Source of the DNA: Hygrophila difformis
Lineage: Eukaryota; Streptophyta; Magnoliopsida; Lamiales; Acanthaceae
Assembly (NCBI GenBank): GCA_030278955.1
Contig: JAOANR010000002.1
Location: 13,207,094-13,271,093 of the forward strand
Length of the DNA stretch: 64,000 nucleotides
Direction of reading: 5' to 3'
The notes below the pieces were generated by a model that was not told the origin of the DNA, did no database searches, and saw nothing but the letters and a program-made list of their open reading frames with translations. Position numbers and translations under genes: made by a program. Shown here one piece after another: positions 1-10,087 of the stretch; position 1 is the stretch's first letter; each line of letters opens with the position of its first letter.

Positions 1-95
1 TATTACAGTCTACCCCCCTTAAGAATCAACTTCGTCCTCGAAGTTGTGTTTCGGCTTTTCTCGCGCTAAGAGTTAGGGTCCTTTTGTTTACTTGG
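1..95 (-). mobile_element. 3' tip of a Ty3/gypsy Tekay element
   Basis: Read on the minus strand, this matches the 3' end of the Tekay element that ends near 43656: the same hairpin, the same purine-rich tract and the same GTAGAC before an LTR start (TGTAATA at 7-1). The match fades around 95, where copia sequence begins. The LTR itself lies outside the window. Confidence 0.8.
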
Positions 96-129
96 GATAC
101 AAACTATTCGGGTTTCAAAAATAAATGCT

Positions 130-1125
130 TATGCATTCTTACGGGGTATTACAAATTGGATCCCCTGATGATATTCAAATTACTGTTGAATATTTCGAAA
201 GAGAATTCAAAATCAAAGATTTCGGGAAAACCAGAAAGTGCCTTGGCTTACAAATTGAATATTTGAATGATGGAATTCTTGTCCACCAAAAGGCTTATAC
301 CCAAAAGGTATTGAAGCGATAAACACATCCATTGAGTAATCCAATGGTCGTAAGGTCACTTGATCCTAAAAATGATCCATTTAGACCAAAAGAGGAAGAT
401 GAAGAAATACTTTGGCCAAAGGTCCCATATTTAAGTGCCATTGGAGCATTGATGTATCTTGCAAACTGCACTAGACCAGACATATCATTTGCAGTAAATT
501 TGTTAGCGAGATTTAGTTCCTCTCCAACCCAACGACATTGGAAAGGTGTAAAACACTTATTTCGTTATCTCCAAGGGGCGATCGGTATGGCTCTATTTTA
601 TTCATACGATTCTCGACCTGAATTAATCGGCTATGCTGATGCTGGGTATTTATCAGACCCACACAAAGCTAAGCCACATACTGACTATTTAATTACATGT
701 GGTGGTACTGCAATATCGTGGAGATCCACAAAACAAACTTTGACAGCCACCTCATCAAATCATGCTGAAATTATAGCTATATATGAAGCTAATCGAGAAT
801 GTATTTGGGTCAGATCTATGACCAACTACATACGAAAGAATTGTGGCTTATTGTTCGAAGATAAAAACCCTCCTGTTATTTTATATGAGGATAATGCTGC
901 TTGTGTAGCGCAATTGAAAGGGGGTTATATTAAAGGAGATAGAACGAAATATATTTCACCAAAAATATTTTTACTCATGATTTGCAGAAAAATGGTGAAA
1001 TTGATGTGCAACAAATCAGTTCAACTGATAATCTTGCATATTTGTTTACCAAGGCACTACCAACATCAACTTTAGAGAAATTGGTGAAAACTATTGGAAT
1101 GCGCCAATTGAAAAATCTCAACTGA
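130..1125 (+). pseudogene. Ty1/copia pol remnant (end of RT and RNase H)
   Basis: This is the C-terminal part of a copia polyprotein. The first portion holds the end of reverse transcriptase (motifs FKIKDFG and CLGLQIEY). The longer portion holds the linker (SAIGALMYLANCTRPDI) and RNase H, with YADAGYLSD, SWRSTKQT, YEDNAACV and GDRTKYISPK. An in-frame TAA at 320-322 and a frameshift near 960 break the frame; the expected terminal motif (LFTKALPTSTLEKLV) continues in another frame to a TGA at 1123. Gag, protease, integrase and the RT catalytic centre are missing, so it cannot act alone. The lineage within copia is not decided. Confidence 0.9.
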
Positions 1126-1254
1126 TGCTTGGATCAGGGGGAGAATCAAATACAAGAATAGTGTACTCTTTTTCCTTCACTGGGATTTTTTTTTACCACA
1201 GGATTTTTTCCTAGTAAGGTTTTAACGAGGCATATTCTTTGTACAAAGGATATT

Positions 1255-1264
1255 CAAAGGGGAG
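1255..1264 (+). other. Polypurine tract of the copia remnant
   Basis: The purine run AAAGGGGAG lies directly before TGTTGTATA, the expected start of the 3' LTR. In family terms this is the plus-strand primer site for reverse transcription. Confidence 0.6.
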
Positions 1265-1585
1265 TGTTGTATATATATGAATATCCTACCAGAAGTGTGT
1301 TGTCTTATGTATTGTAGTACATAATACTACAGTCTAAATGTAGTATTGTGTATTGTATTACATAATACTACAGGTTGAATGTAGTCTTGTGTATTGTAGT
1401 ACATAGTACTACAACCTAAATTTAGTCTTGTATGTATTAGTATAAATAGCTGAGTAATGGAACGAGGATAACACACCTCCATTGACACTTCTCTTCAATT
1501 CTCTCTCACTCATTTTACAATTTAAACTCCATTTCATCATCTCTCCAGCACTACTATTTCGTTGTTCCCTTGTTCACTATATACA
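1265..1585 (+). mobile_element. Copia 3' LTR (end approximate)
   Basis: It begins TGTTGTATATATA right after the polypurine tract and probably ends at TATATACA near 1585, giving about 320 bp. A TATAAATAG box sits at 1441-1449. No partner LTR is in the window, so the right boundary rests only on the TG...CA rule. Confidence 0.6.
1303..1440 (+). repeat. Three ~42 bp tandem repeats upstream of the LTR TATA box
   Basis: Three diverged copies each contain a palindrome of the form TGTAGTA...TACTACA followed by a TAGTCTTG-like spacer. They lie immediately upstream of the TATA box at 1441, the usual place for U3 enhancer repeats in copia LTRs. The enhancer role is inference. Confidence 0.7.
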
Positions 1586-1697
1586 TAAGCTAATAGGTCT
1601 ATAGAATTATATTTATATAACACTTCTAATGATTAAAAAAACTATTATCTCTTTAAATTGAAATAAACTATAAGAATACTCTAATAGCATAAATATT

Positions 1698-1866
1698 GGG
1701 GATGAGGATTTGTCCAAGTGGTAAAATCTTTGTCTTTCAACCTTAGGTTGGGGTTCAATTCTCCACTCGGTCTCTATCCCCCCCTCCTTTTTTGTCCTTT
1801 GTAATTTGTGTGGCATGACTTTCACCATCATTTCCTGGCTTCGGGTTTTTTTTTTTTTAAAAAATA
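1698..1866 (+). mobile_element. tRNA-derived SINE, family A
   Basis: The head GGGGATGAGGATTTG, a box B-like GGTTCAATTC and the body with TTTGTAATTTGTGTGGCATG match the other family A copies in this window. It ends in a T/A-rich tail. Imperfect flanking repeats (AATAGCATAA) may be its target duplication. Confidence 0.75.
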
Positions 1867-2285
1867 GCATAACCACTAGAATTATTAATTTACACGCTTA
1901 ATTAATTATATTCCTCTACTATCAAATCAGAAAATCTAAATTCATTTCAATACATACTTTCAAAAATTCCTCGATACGTCCCGTAAAAGCCAATCATATA
2001 TGAGTCTAGAGAAAAATGATAAAAGTGGAGCAGTTGATAGGGTTGTCTTAACTGCATTCACTTGTGATAATCAAAACACTATATATCTCCTTATAATAAA
2101 GTAACTAAAATTATTTTTTTAATTTTTTTGGTAGCCATTATAGGCCTGGAAAATGAGTGGTGGGAACCCATGCTACCAAATTACAAAAGAAACAAATAGG
2201 AGGGATAGGGGGCCAGATGGGGATTCGAACCCCCAACCTACCTATAGGTTGGGAGTTAGGGGCTTTGACCACTAGGGTAAGTTTA

Positions 2286-2787
2286 GGGGTGAGGAAAACT
2301 CGACTCCATACTCGATTAGGCTATTAAATTGTAAAAATATAAAAATAAAATAACTATTAGATACTTCCTCCGTTTTTTATTGTTAGCTACATTGGAAGTT
2401 TTGCCACTATTCATTGAACTACTTTGATTTCAATTTTTCTCATAGCTATACAAGTTAAAATATAGTGAAGTGTAATCTTGTTAGATTCGTCTCGTCATGT
2501 TGTTTTTAAATATGAAACTTATAGAATTTTCACTTTTACCGAACTTGAGTTATTAACGGTTTAAAATGTATATTGGACTGCGTGCGATGTGGGTCCGTAG
2601 CAAACAAATAAAAATGGAGGAAGTACAATTTAAGCTTTATCAAGCGTAACAAACTTATATTTTGCAGCATAATAAGTAAAACTGCCAATTTAAATTCAAA
2701 TTATATACTATCTAGCATAGTTAAATTCGGGCTTGAACTTTAAATTTTGTTACTGTTCAAGCTCAATACTCGATACTCGATCACCCC
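2286..2787. mobile_element. hAT-like MITE nested in the SINE
   Basis: The ends are GGGGTGA and TCACCCC. An 8 bp near-duplication (GTAAGTTT at 2277 and GTAAGTCC at 2788) flanks them, as expected for hAT insertion. CTCGACTC- and ATACTCGA-type subterminal sequence is seen at both ends. There is no coding content. Confidence 0.6.
2364..2623 (+). mobile_element. Stowaway MITE, TA duplications
   Basis: The ends CTTCCTCCGT and ATGGAGGAAG are flanked by TA on both sides (2362-2363, 2624-2625). The interior shares GTTAGATTCGTCT and TTAAGTTATTAACGGTT-type blocks with the copies at 3113, 8594 and 13632. It is non-coding and depends on a mariner-type transposase from elsewhere. Confidence 0.85.
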
Positions 2788-2884
2788 GTAAGTCCGCAAC
2801 CAGTAACTAAAATTATTTAACTCACCAAAGAAAAAACAAAATAATATACTTGTCAATAATTTGAACAATTAATATTGAACTTTA

Positions 2885-3015
2885 GGGGATGGGTATTGAC
2901 CCTAGTATTCAAGTCCCCGACTTTCCACCTATACATTGGGGGTTCGATTCCTCACCTGGCCCTGTCCCCTTTTATCCCTGAACTTTATAATTTTCATTGA
3001 TTTGTGCTTCGGGAG
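2885..3015 (+). mobile_element. Degraded family A SINE
   Basis: GGGGATGGGTATTGACCC, a clear box B (GGGTTCGATTCC) and a CCTGTCCCCTTTTATCC segment identify a diverged family A SINE. Its 3' end is unclear. Confidence 0.55.
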
Positions 3016-3112
3016 GTACAGTCAGATTACAAAGTCAGTATATCACGCTGCTTTTGAATTTGGCGCTCATCATAAAAAAATTCTTCTACTTTGTTACTTC
3101 CTTTATGTTTTA

Positions 3113-3355
3113 AAGATTGCTACAGACCCACCTAATACGCAGTCCAATGTATATTTTAAACCATTAATAACTCAAATTCGGTACAGGTAAATATTCTAAA
3201 AGTTCAATATTTAAAAACTATAAGACGAGACGAATCTAACAAGATCTCATTTTGCTATATTTTAACTTATATAACCATGATAAAACTTTAAGTCAAAGTA
3301 TATAAGTGAACAGTAATATTTGTCAAACCGTAACTAACAAAAAAAACAGAGGAAG
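3113..3355 (-). mobile_element. Stowaway MITE, one end altered
   Basis: The right end, AGAGGAAG followed by TA, and the interior (ACGAGACGAATCTAACAAGATCTC) place it in the same family as 2364-2623, inverted. The left end reads AAAGATTGCTACAGACCC instead of the CTTCCTCCGT terminus, the same alternative end as the copy at 13632. Confidence 0.75.
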
Positions 3356-3508
3356 TATTAATTAAAGATTTTTTTAAAAAAATTAAATGGAAAAATAGGT
3401 TTGGCAATTGGAGGAGTATATTTTGTGGAAATTTTAGTCCATTAATTACCTATAAGTTTGAAGTTGTTAGCTACTAATAAATCACAATTAATACATATAT
3501 TTAACATA

Positions 3509-3688
3509 TTTTTTTTTTTTTTTGTAAAAATTGACATCCGTATGTCGGCAAAGTTGTATGGGATCCCAAGTCACGCAAATTACAAAGGGGATATAAGATA
3601 TTGATAAAGGGCCAAGTGGGGAATCAAACACCCAACCATAATGTTAAAAGTCAGGAACTTGATCACTAGGTCAAGTCCTCATCCCAAA
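3509..3688 (-). mobile_element. Family A SINE with poly(T) head
   Basis: A T run at 3509-3523 (the tail of a minus-strand retroposon) is followed by the reversed SINE body and the reversed head GGTCAAGTCCTCATCCC. The box B is degenerate. Confidence 0.75.
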
Positions 3689-3771
3689 ACATTTAACATA
3701 TTTTAATGCAATAAAAACTAAATATACAAATAAGACTAGTAACATTTTTAATACCAAGTGAATGAGATCTG

Positions 3772-3915
3772 AATTTTTTTGACGTGTACCAGGTATCCTC
3801 AGACCACATTGGGCTCTGGTGGATATTGGATGGTTGATTCTCCCAAAGCAGAATTCTGCATACACAAAGGCTCGAACTCAAAACTTTTGTTTAAGCTGTC
3901 AGGGCCACATACTAC
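3772..3915 (-). mobile_element. tRNA-derived SINE, family B
   Basis: Read on the minus strand it contains GTTCGAGCCTTTGTGTATGC, the box B region shared with the copies at 6476 and 15092, followed by GCAGAATTCTGCTTTGGGAG. Family B is unrelated in its body to family A. Confidence 0.7.
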
Positions 3916-4300
3916 TGAGAGGAAAGATCTCAATTTGAAATATGAAGATGAAAATTTAAGATTAAAATTAAAATAAATAATATTACACGTGTCTTAAGTG
4001 AAGTAGCTGTTCCTTAAGTTGTAAATTTAAGTGGGAAAAAACAATATTAAGTGGGTGTTTGGAAGTAGCTCTATTTTTTTTTTTTTTGGCGTAGTATTGA
4101 AGTAGCTCTTCATTTATTAAGTAAAAACTAAATTATATTAATTTTTACTAATTTTTAATTGATACGTTGTTATACAACATCATTTGATCTAATGATCAAA
4201 CCCTTTCACTCTCAATCTTAAATTTGAATTTGAATCAGAGTTATTTATCAATCTCTTTATAATTTATGTATTATAAACTTTCAAAAACTCTTTAAATAAT

Positions 4301-4448
4301 TTTTTTTTTTTTTGGAACCGAAGCCAGAGAAAAGGTGGTGAGGGCCTATGCCATACAAATTACAAAGATACAAAGGGGAGGAATAGGGGCCGAGTGGGAA
4401 ATCGAACATAAGGTTATAAAGCATTTACATTACCACATAGGCAAGTCA
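4301..4448 (-). mobile_element. Family A SINE
   Basis: A poly(T) start is followed by GGAACCGAAGCCAGAGAAA (the reversed SINE 3' end), the middle, and a reversed head. The box B is damaged (AATCGAAC). Confidence 0.75.
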
Positions 4449-4781
4449 CAAAACAATACTAATCACTCATCACAAAACTTTCCTTTAAAAAATTAAAAAT
4501 ACACCAAACCAAAGGAATAGAATATTGACATTAGATTAATTACAACAGGTAAACCAAACAGGGACCTCCATAAGTGATATATACTACTCATTTTGACTAA
4601 TTGTCACTAATTCATTATTCACATATAAGTTAACATTATATTTAAATTAGATTACATTATTATATGAAGTTTTAACAGTGTTTTTTTATTTATTTTATTT
4701 TATTTTACTTTGTTTTACAAGGCACGATTTAATTAATTTTAATTGTTATTTTATTATTGCTAATAAAATGATTTACCATTC

Positions 4782-4941
4782 CGGGATGATGACTTAGCTC
4801 AAGTGGTTAAGTCCCTAGGCTTCCAACGGAAGGTTGGAAGTTTGTTCCCCACCAGCCCCCTGTCCCTCCCTTTTATTCTCATTTGTAATTTGTGTGGCAT
4901 GGACTCCCACCACCCTTTCCAGGCCTTCAATGGCTTCTAAA
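4782..4941 (+). mobile_element. Family A SINE with 17 bp target duplication
   Basis: A full-length plus-strand copy with an A box-like TTAGCTCAAGTGG and a box B-like GGAAGTTTGTTCC, ending in GGCTTCT and an A tail. AAAATGATTTACCATTC is repeated at 4765-4781 and 4942-4958, which fixes both ends. Confidence 0.9.
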
Positions 4942-5417
4942 AAAATGATTTACCATTCATACAATCTTCACATTCTTTACTCTCGTGAAATTAAAATATG
5001 CATAAAAAGATTACACAGTAATAAATAAAAGTGAATTGGGTGAAAATTCTAAATTATATTCGCCGTGGAATTCACCTCTTCATCGGCAACACGTGACATC
5101 ATTCGTCACATATTGAATTTATAGGATAGTATTGCAGATTTACAAGTGATGTTAATATTTGCAGCTTATTTTATTTTGAAATATTATTTTAAATTAAATT
5201 AATAGTGTTGTTTTCATTGTTATGTCATTGGGTTGGCTTGACTTTACTATAAAAATTGATTGTTTCATCTTCTGAGTTCTGACCTCTTTAGGTCATTTTA
5301 AAAAAATGCATTAGAAGGTTAATATATTGTCTAATCAATCAACTTTCATTGTTTTGTTTCTATAAGGAAATAAATTGATAAACTTCTTACCTTATTGTTC
5401 CATTCATCCATGTGCTT

Positions 5418-6240
5418 GTTCTGCACGCAGCTTTTGGGAGCTTTTGAGAGCTTTTGGTAGCTTTAGCTTTTATTTTAAAACAAAAGCCTCGTTCTGCACA
5501 CTAGCTTTTAGGAGCTTATGAGAGCTTTTGGAAGCTTCTTTTTAGAAGCTACCTGTAGTAGCTTTAAAAAATAAGCTCCTAGCTTATGTTTGAGCAATTA
5601 CAATTTTATCTCAATAATCAACTCACTACCCAATAGTCTACATAATGTTTGTCATTTTATGTCATTTCATACATTTTTTGACAGCTACAGCTAGTTGTAC
5701 AGAACACTTAAATAAAACTGACAGTTACAGCTCCCACAGCTCCTTACAGCTTCAGCTCCCTACAGCTTCAGCTCGCAGCTACAGTTCACAGCTACAACTC
5801 TGCGTACAGAACAGACCCTACATTAATGTTTGTCCTTTTATGTCATTTCATACAGTTTTGACAGGTACAGCTAGTTGTACAGAACACTTAAATAAAACTG
5901 ACAGCTACAGCTCCCACAGCTCCCTACAGCTTCAGCTCCCTACAGCTCCAGCTCGCAGCTACAGCTCTGCGTGCAGAACAGACCCTAAGTGTTTTGTACA
6001 ACTAGCTGTAGCTGTGAAAAAATGTATAAAATGACATAAAAGGACAAATATTTATGTAGACTATTGGGTAGTGGGTTGGTTATTGGGTTAAAGGAGCTTA
6101 TTTTTTAACGCTACTACAGGTAGCTTCTAAAAAGAAGCTTCTAAAAGCTCCCAAAAGCTAGTGTGCAGAACGGGGCTTTTGTTTTGAAATAAAAGCTAAA
6201 GCTACCAAAAGCTCCCAAAAGCTGCGTGCAGAACAGACCC
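5418..6240. mobile_element. AGCT-rich foldback (long inverted repeat) element
   Basis: The left arm (from GTTCTGCACGCAGCTTTTGG) and the right arm (ending CAGCTGCGTGCAGAAC-like sequence) are inverted copies extending roughly 250-290 bp inward, as far as ACAGCTACAGCTAGTTGTAC near 5690. The centre holds two tandem copies of about 178 bp (5645-5820, 5824-5999). AGCT tetramers dominate throughout. Each central unit ends with CTGCGT(A/G)CAGAACAGACCCTA, the same motif as the outer terminus. It is non-coding, and the superfamily is not recognised. Confidence 0.75.
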
Positions 6241-6283
6241 CATGAATCATAATAATAATTTGATACAATAGCCCCGGAAATGA

Positions 6284-6475
6284 ACTACTCTCTCCGTACC
6301 ACTAATTCCGTCTCACTTTCTTTTTTGATCTATCCCACTATAATTATCACATTTCTCTTTTAGAATTTTTTACCCTAAAAACATCAACTAAAACATCACA
6401 TCAAATAACTCCTTCACTTTTTTCTCAATTCAAATAAACATTACATCAATTAATTACTACACTTTACCAACAACA
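6284..6475. mobile_element. Degenerate Stowaway-type fragment
   Basis: TACTCTCTCCGT and a nearby TTCCGTCTCA resemble a Stowaway terminus, but no matching right end was found. The A/T-rich remainder is not otherwise explained. Confidence 0.35.
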
Positions 6476-6640
6476 GTTGACTTGAGTGGATGGAGGCTCT
6501 AGTTGCTTAAGCAAGGTATTAGGTTCGAGGCTTGTGTATGCAAAAACTGCTTTGGGAGGCGCCATTAATTGCCCTTGCAGATCTTCGAGAGATTAAGCTT
6601 GGGTCCAATAATGTGCCCTGGGGATAACCTGGTATTCACG
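6476..6640 (+). mobile_element. Family B SINE with target duplication
   Basis: The head TTGACTTGAGTGG, box B-like TAGGTTCGAGGC and the tail GGTATTCACG match the other family B copies. AATTAATTACTA(C/T)ACTTTA is repeated on both sides (near 6449 and 6643), giving a duplication of about 18-19 bp with one difference. Confidence 0.8.
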
Positions 6641-6671
6641 TAAAATTAATTACTATACTTTAATTACAATT

Positions 6672-7468
6672 AGGAATGGCAATGGGCCGGTTTCGGGATG
6701 GGGAGTAGTATCCCCGTCCCCAAAACCGTTAGCGCTTTCAATCCCCAAAACCGGCCCGATCCCCGTCGGGAACCTTATCGGAGTTCCCCATCGGGTACCA
6801 TAGTTTCCCCGATCCCCATCGGGTACCTCATCGAGGATTCACTTACAAGTCAATTTTTATTTTTAGTTTTTTGGTAATTGGAAGGGACGGGGCTATATTA
6901 TTTGAGACAACTTTCAATATAAATCATATAACAAAACACACGTACAAATTATTTAACAATAAATCATAATCAACATTAAAAGTTTATAATAGTTTCCAAT
7001 ATATAATCAACACGTCAAATTAATTAGTTTTGGTAATTATTTTAATTTGCAGAGCCAAAGGCCATATAAATGGATTTTGAGAGCCCATGCCACATAAATC
7101 ACAAAGAGGTAAAGGGGGGATAGATAGTTGGGATGTTGGATGGAGAATCTAACCGTCAATCATAAAGTTGGGAGCCAGTGACTTAACCACTAAAACAAGT
7201 CCTTATCCCTTTTTGTAATTCTTTTGGAATGGGTTAGGTAAAATATATAAAGTACAATATATAATATATAACTATATAAAAATAATATATAAATATATTG
7301 GGAATGGGCCGGGACGGAAACTACTTCCCCATCCCCATCCCCGTCCCCGATAAAATTCCCGAAAAAATCCCCAATCCCCGGCCCATCCCCAATAGCACTT
7401 CCCCAAAACCAAACCGGAAATTCGGTTTTCGATTTTCACCATTGGATATGGGTTTTTTTGACATTCCT
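6672..7468. mobile_element. hAT-like non-autonomous element with CCCC/GGGG-rich ends
   Basis: Terminal inverted repeats AGGAATGGCAA and TTGACATTCCT (one mismatch) enclose two subterminal blocks rich in CCCATCCCC and GGGCCGG (6680-6840, 7300-7440). A family A SINE (7051-7209) is inserted in the middle. The 8 bp duplication is not clean. No transposase ORF is present; the open frames over the ends are composition artefacts. Confidence 0.6.
7051..7209 (-). mobile_element. Family A SINE inside the hAT-like element
   Basis: AGAGCCCATGCCACATAAATCACAAAG and the reversed head (CAAGTCCTTATCCC) identify it. The box B is decayed. Confidence 0.7.
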
Positions 7469-7544
7469 AAGTACAATATTCATTTTACCTTAAATACTGT
7501 ACCCAAAAGTTATAAGATAAGTATATTATTCACTACAAAAAAAA

Positions 7545-7920
7545 CGGAGGAAGGCGAGGACAGCTTTTCCTCGCCCAAATCCTCGCCTAGGGCTATAGGC
7601 GAGGAAACAGGCGAGGAAACATGGTCGTCGCCTACGGCATCGTCGGGTTCCGACGTTAGTCGGCCATTTCCTCGCCTATGGGCGAGGACTTGCGTGAGGA
7701 ACTGGGCGAGGGCGTGCGCGAGGACAGGGGCGACGGCAGGGGCGAGGAAAGTGGTGAGGAAACAGGTGAGGAAATGGGCGATAACGTGGGTGAGGACAAT
7801 GGTGACGAACAAAGTGAGGAATTTCGTGAGAACTAGGTTGAGGACATAGGCGAGGAATCCAGAGCCCATATTTTTAAGCACGTAGGCGACGACATGGTTT
7901 CCTCACCCATGTCCTCGCCC
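7545..7920. repeat. Left subterminal repeat array of the CACTA element
   Basis: Many copies of GGCGAGGAAA, GCGAGGACA and their reverse (TTCCTCGCC) fill this stretch. The overlapping long frames in both directions are a by-product of the repeat and are not genes. Confidence 0.85.
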
Positions 7921-8284
7921 CCCACATTTTTTTAAAGAAAAATAAAAAATTTATTTGCGTGATGCCCTGCAAGCTACTGAATTCCAATGAAATGCAATTT
8001 TCCATTTTACTCAAAATAGAACAACTACAATCGATGTAAAACATAGTGCCGTAAAGAAATCTACAATTTCTATTCATTCAAAGATAAAACATAGTTCATA
8101 TATGCAAGTACTACAAAGTCATGCATAATCAACTACAATTAAAGCCGAAAACCTTCTTGAGATGGCGATCGCATGACAGCGCTTCAAAGCCCAATGATTC
8201 CTATATGAACAAAGAATCCAAAAATAAAGGAATGATGGATGACGTTTTCTAATATTTAAACAACCAGAAAAATCGATCATTTTA
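7921..8284. other. CACTA interior, no recognisable content
   Basis: A/T-rich sequence between the left array and the carrier fragment. It may contain the decayed 3' end of the captured carrier gene, but no exon could be assigned. Confidence 0.4.
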
Positions 8285-8384
8285 AAGGAAGTGTCCAAAC
8301 AATCTTAATACTTAGTGGCTGTCCCCTATACTTGCAATCTGGTTTTGACAACATCCATAGAAGTGGTGAGATAAGCACTCATAC
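8285..8384 (-). pseudogene. Captured mitochondrial carrier exon (second segment)
   Basis: After an acceptor (TTCTTCTAG) the minus strand reads MSAYLTTSMDVVKTRLQV, the start of a carrier repeat (family signature Px[D/E]xx[K/R]x[K/R]; the proline is replaced here by S). A TAG follows in place of the usual Gln, and a TAA a few codons later, so this part is not translatable. It matches the next exon expected after 8940-9163 in plant carriers of the At1g74240 type; the naming is from memory of the family. Confidence 0.7.
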
Positions 8385-8593
8385 CTAGAAGAATTGGAGA
8401 ATTCTTAGCACCTCCAATAGAAGGATCATAAAATAGAAGGATCATTAAATAATTCTTAAAATATTGCACTCCTAAACATATGGTTGGATAGGAATGAAAA
8501 GGGCCTGCAAAGGAAATATCAGTCAGGCAACCCCCTCAATGTGGCACTGTAATACCAGGATGCATTAAAATGTAAACAAGCTTATATTTAGTA

Positions 8594-8852
8594 CTTCCTC
8601 CGTCTCAGTATAATTGTTACGTTTGATTTTTTGACACTATTCACTGTTTAAGTTTGATTCAAATTTTTATCATAGTTACGTAAGAAAAAACATAGTCAAT
8701 TGAGATCTTGTTAGATTCGTCTAATCTTGTAGTTTTAGACAATCAAATTTTTATATTTTTTTATTGTACACAATTTAAGTTATTAACCGTTGAAAATGTG
8801 TATTGGCATACGTGCCGAGTGGGTCGTGACAAAAATATTGAGACGGAGGAAG
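8594..8852 (+). mobile_element. Stowaway MITE inside the CACTA element
   Basis: The ends CTTCCTCCGTCTC and GAGACGGAGGAAG are near-perfect inverted repeats and TA lies on both sides. It sits between the two carrier segments, in what would be intron or decayed exon. Confidence 0.9.
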
Positions 8853-8939
8853 TATCATACTTTCTCAATATCTATGTGTATAATTTTTAGACGAATTATC
8901 TAACGTCAATTTTTTTCCTCAGCAAATTGGCCAGTAACA

Positions 8940-9163
8940 CTAAATATTATACCCTGCATACAGTCCCTTAAGCCTTTGTTCCTTCCATATTGAAACATCC
9001 AGTCTGAAACATTCTGAGTAATATCCATACACTGTCAAGCCATTCCTTGCCACAGAACCTTCTTTAGCCACAACAGACGCCCAATACTTCTTGGAGCCCT
9101 GAACCTGCATGCGTTGCTTCATCAGTTCGCATGTGACATATATAAAAGAGCCAAGTGTATCTC
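8940..9163 (-). pseudogene. Captured mitochondrial substrate carrier exon
   Basis: The host family moves metabolites across the inner mitochondrial membrane. The minus strand reads TLGSFIYVTCELMKQRMQVQ, then KKYWASVVAKEG, YGYYSECF and SIWKEQRLKGLYAGY before a TAG. The Pro of the carrier signature (PxExxKxR) is replaced by T (TCELMKQR). Two acceptors are possible: GGGCAG before 9163, which keeps all carrier residues, and CATGCAG before 9104, which is in phase with the upstream zinc-finger exon. A Stowaway MITE and the next carrier exon lie downstream. Only part of a six-helix carrier is present, so transport activity is not expected. Confidence 0.8.
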
Positions 9164-9337
9164 CTGCCCATATGTCAACAGCAGATATAAATATGAGTCA
9201 TCGAAAAAACAGTATACTTGAACAATTGAAACTATGAGTATTTGTTGATTTAATATATTGCATAAATACAATGGGCACGGAGAAATTATTAGATTCAAGG
9301 AAATTAGCATACAGAATATAAATCTTAAACAATAGAC

Positions 9338-9489
9338 CTGCTCATTCTCGTCAGAAGCAGCAGAAGGAAATCTTTTCATGTCATTAGGTTTCTCAGCACC
9401 ACAATTATGTCTGTTACACTTCTTCCTGAATGGATAGTTTATGTTGTTGCATTTCTCACACTTCCAGCTTCCCTCTGGTATGTCTAGTT
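9338..9489 (-). pseudogene. Captured RanBP2-type zinc-finger exon
   Basis: The minus-strand exon encodes PEGSWKCEKCNNINYPFRKK followed by CNRHNCGAEKP: W-x-C-x2-C ... N ... C-x4-C, the plant variant of the RanBP2/NZF finger, which in this superfamily binds RNA or ubiquitin. All four cysteines, the Trp and the central Asn are intact. The acceptor CATCTAG (just above 9489) and donor CAG/GTCTATTG (below 9338) are good matches. The exon is 152 nt and joins the 25 nt exon at 9593 to give 59 codons. It lies within the CACTA element, so I call it a captured fragment rather than a resident gene. Confidence 0.85.
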
Positions 9490-9592
9490 CTAGATGAAAA
9501 ATGTTAAGGTATTATAAAGTTCAACTATCAGAAGATCTTAAAAAGAACTTAGTATTGTTGTACTAGAGAACTATTTTCTCTAAAACTCTTAC

Positions 9593-9617
9593 TTGAACTC
9601 TTGCCAGATTTAGCACC
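9593..9617 (-). pseudogene. 25 nt micro-exon joining the protease and zinc-finger fragments
   Basis: It encodes GAKSGKSSK across the junction, with acceptor AATGCAG and donor GTAAGAG. Splicing it between 9953-10006 and 9338-9489 keeps one frame. Whether it belonged to the zinc-finger gene or arose at capture cannot be told here; the zinc-finger gene is more likely. Confidence 0.65.
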
Positions 9618-9952
9618 CTGCATTGATCAGGAAACAAATTTTAAAATAAAATTTGAAATAAAGTTGCATATCTGATACTAATAAACTAACACAGATTCAT
9701 CCTCATATTGACTACTAATTATAATTATGTGGAAACAAATCACAAGAACTTATAAGACTAAAAATATTATCAAGACAACAAACTTGGCAGAAAATGCAAG
9801 CAACAATAAGACATAATATTAAGGGAATTATATCATTAGTCATCATTGATCCACCTGCATAATGACATATAAAAGCTCATTTTCAACCAAGACCAGAGAA
9901 GGAAACAATACAATAGAATTTGGGAAATGACCAATATTCAGAAATAACTAAC

Positions 9953-10006
9953 CTTTGTTTTGACCTCAGTAAGCACATCTCCAACAGTACTTTGCTCAAT
10001 AAGAAT
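9953..10006 (-). pseudogene. Captured UBP12/13-type exon (second)
   Basis: This 54 nt exon encodes ILIEQSTVGDVLTEVKTK, matching the QSTVGDVINELKTK stretch in the C-terminal ubiquitin-like region of plant UBP12/UBP13 (USP7 relatives). The usual residues between the preceding exon and QSTVGD are shortened. Splice sites are TTTACAG and GTTAGT. No catalytic domain residues are present. Confidence 0.8.
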
Positions 10007-10087
10007 CTGTAAAGAGCATAGCATAATTCAATAATTTATGCAGTATCAGGATATAAAAAACATTTAGTACAGCAGCATCATTAGCAC

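Larger units (their letters stand above)
2118..2801 (-). mobile_element. Family A SINE interrupted by nested MITEs
   Basis: The minus-strand SINE body (2118-2284) carries a box B (GGGTTCGAATCC on the minus strand); its 5' head resumes at 2788-2801. A 17 bp duplication, AGTAACTAAAATTATTT, flanks the whole at 2100-2116 and 2802-2818. The intervening DNA is a hAT-like MITE that itself contains a Stowaway MITE. The order of events is therefore SINE first, hAT-like second, Stowaway last. Confidence 0.75.

Noticed and set aside
7298..7881. Frames of 120-183 codons across 7.3-7.9 kb
   Set aside because: They cover hAT-like CCCC-rich ends and the CACTA subterminal array; the codon pattern is pure repeat.
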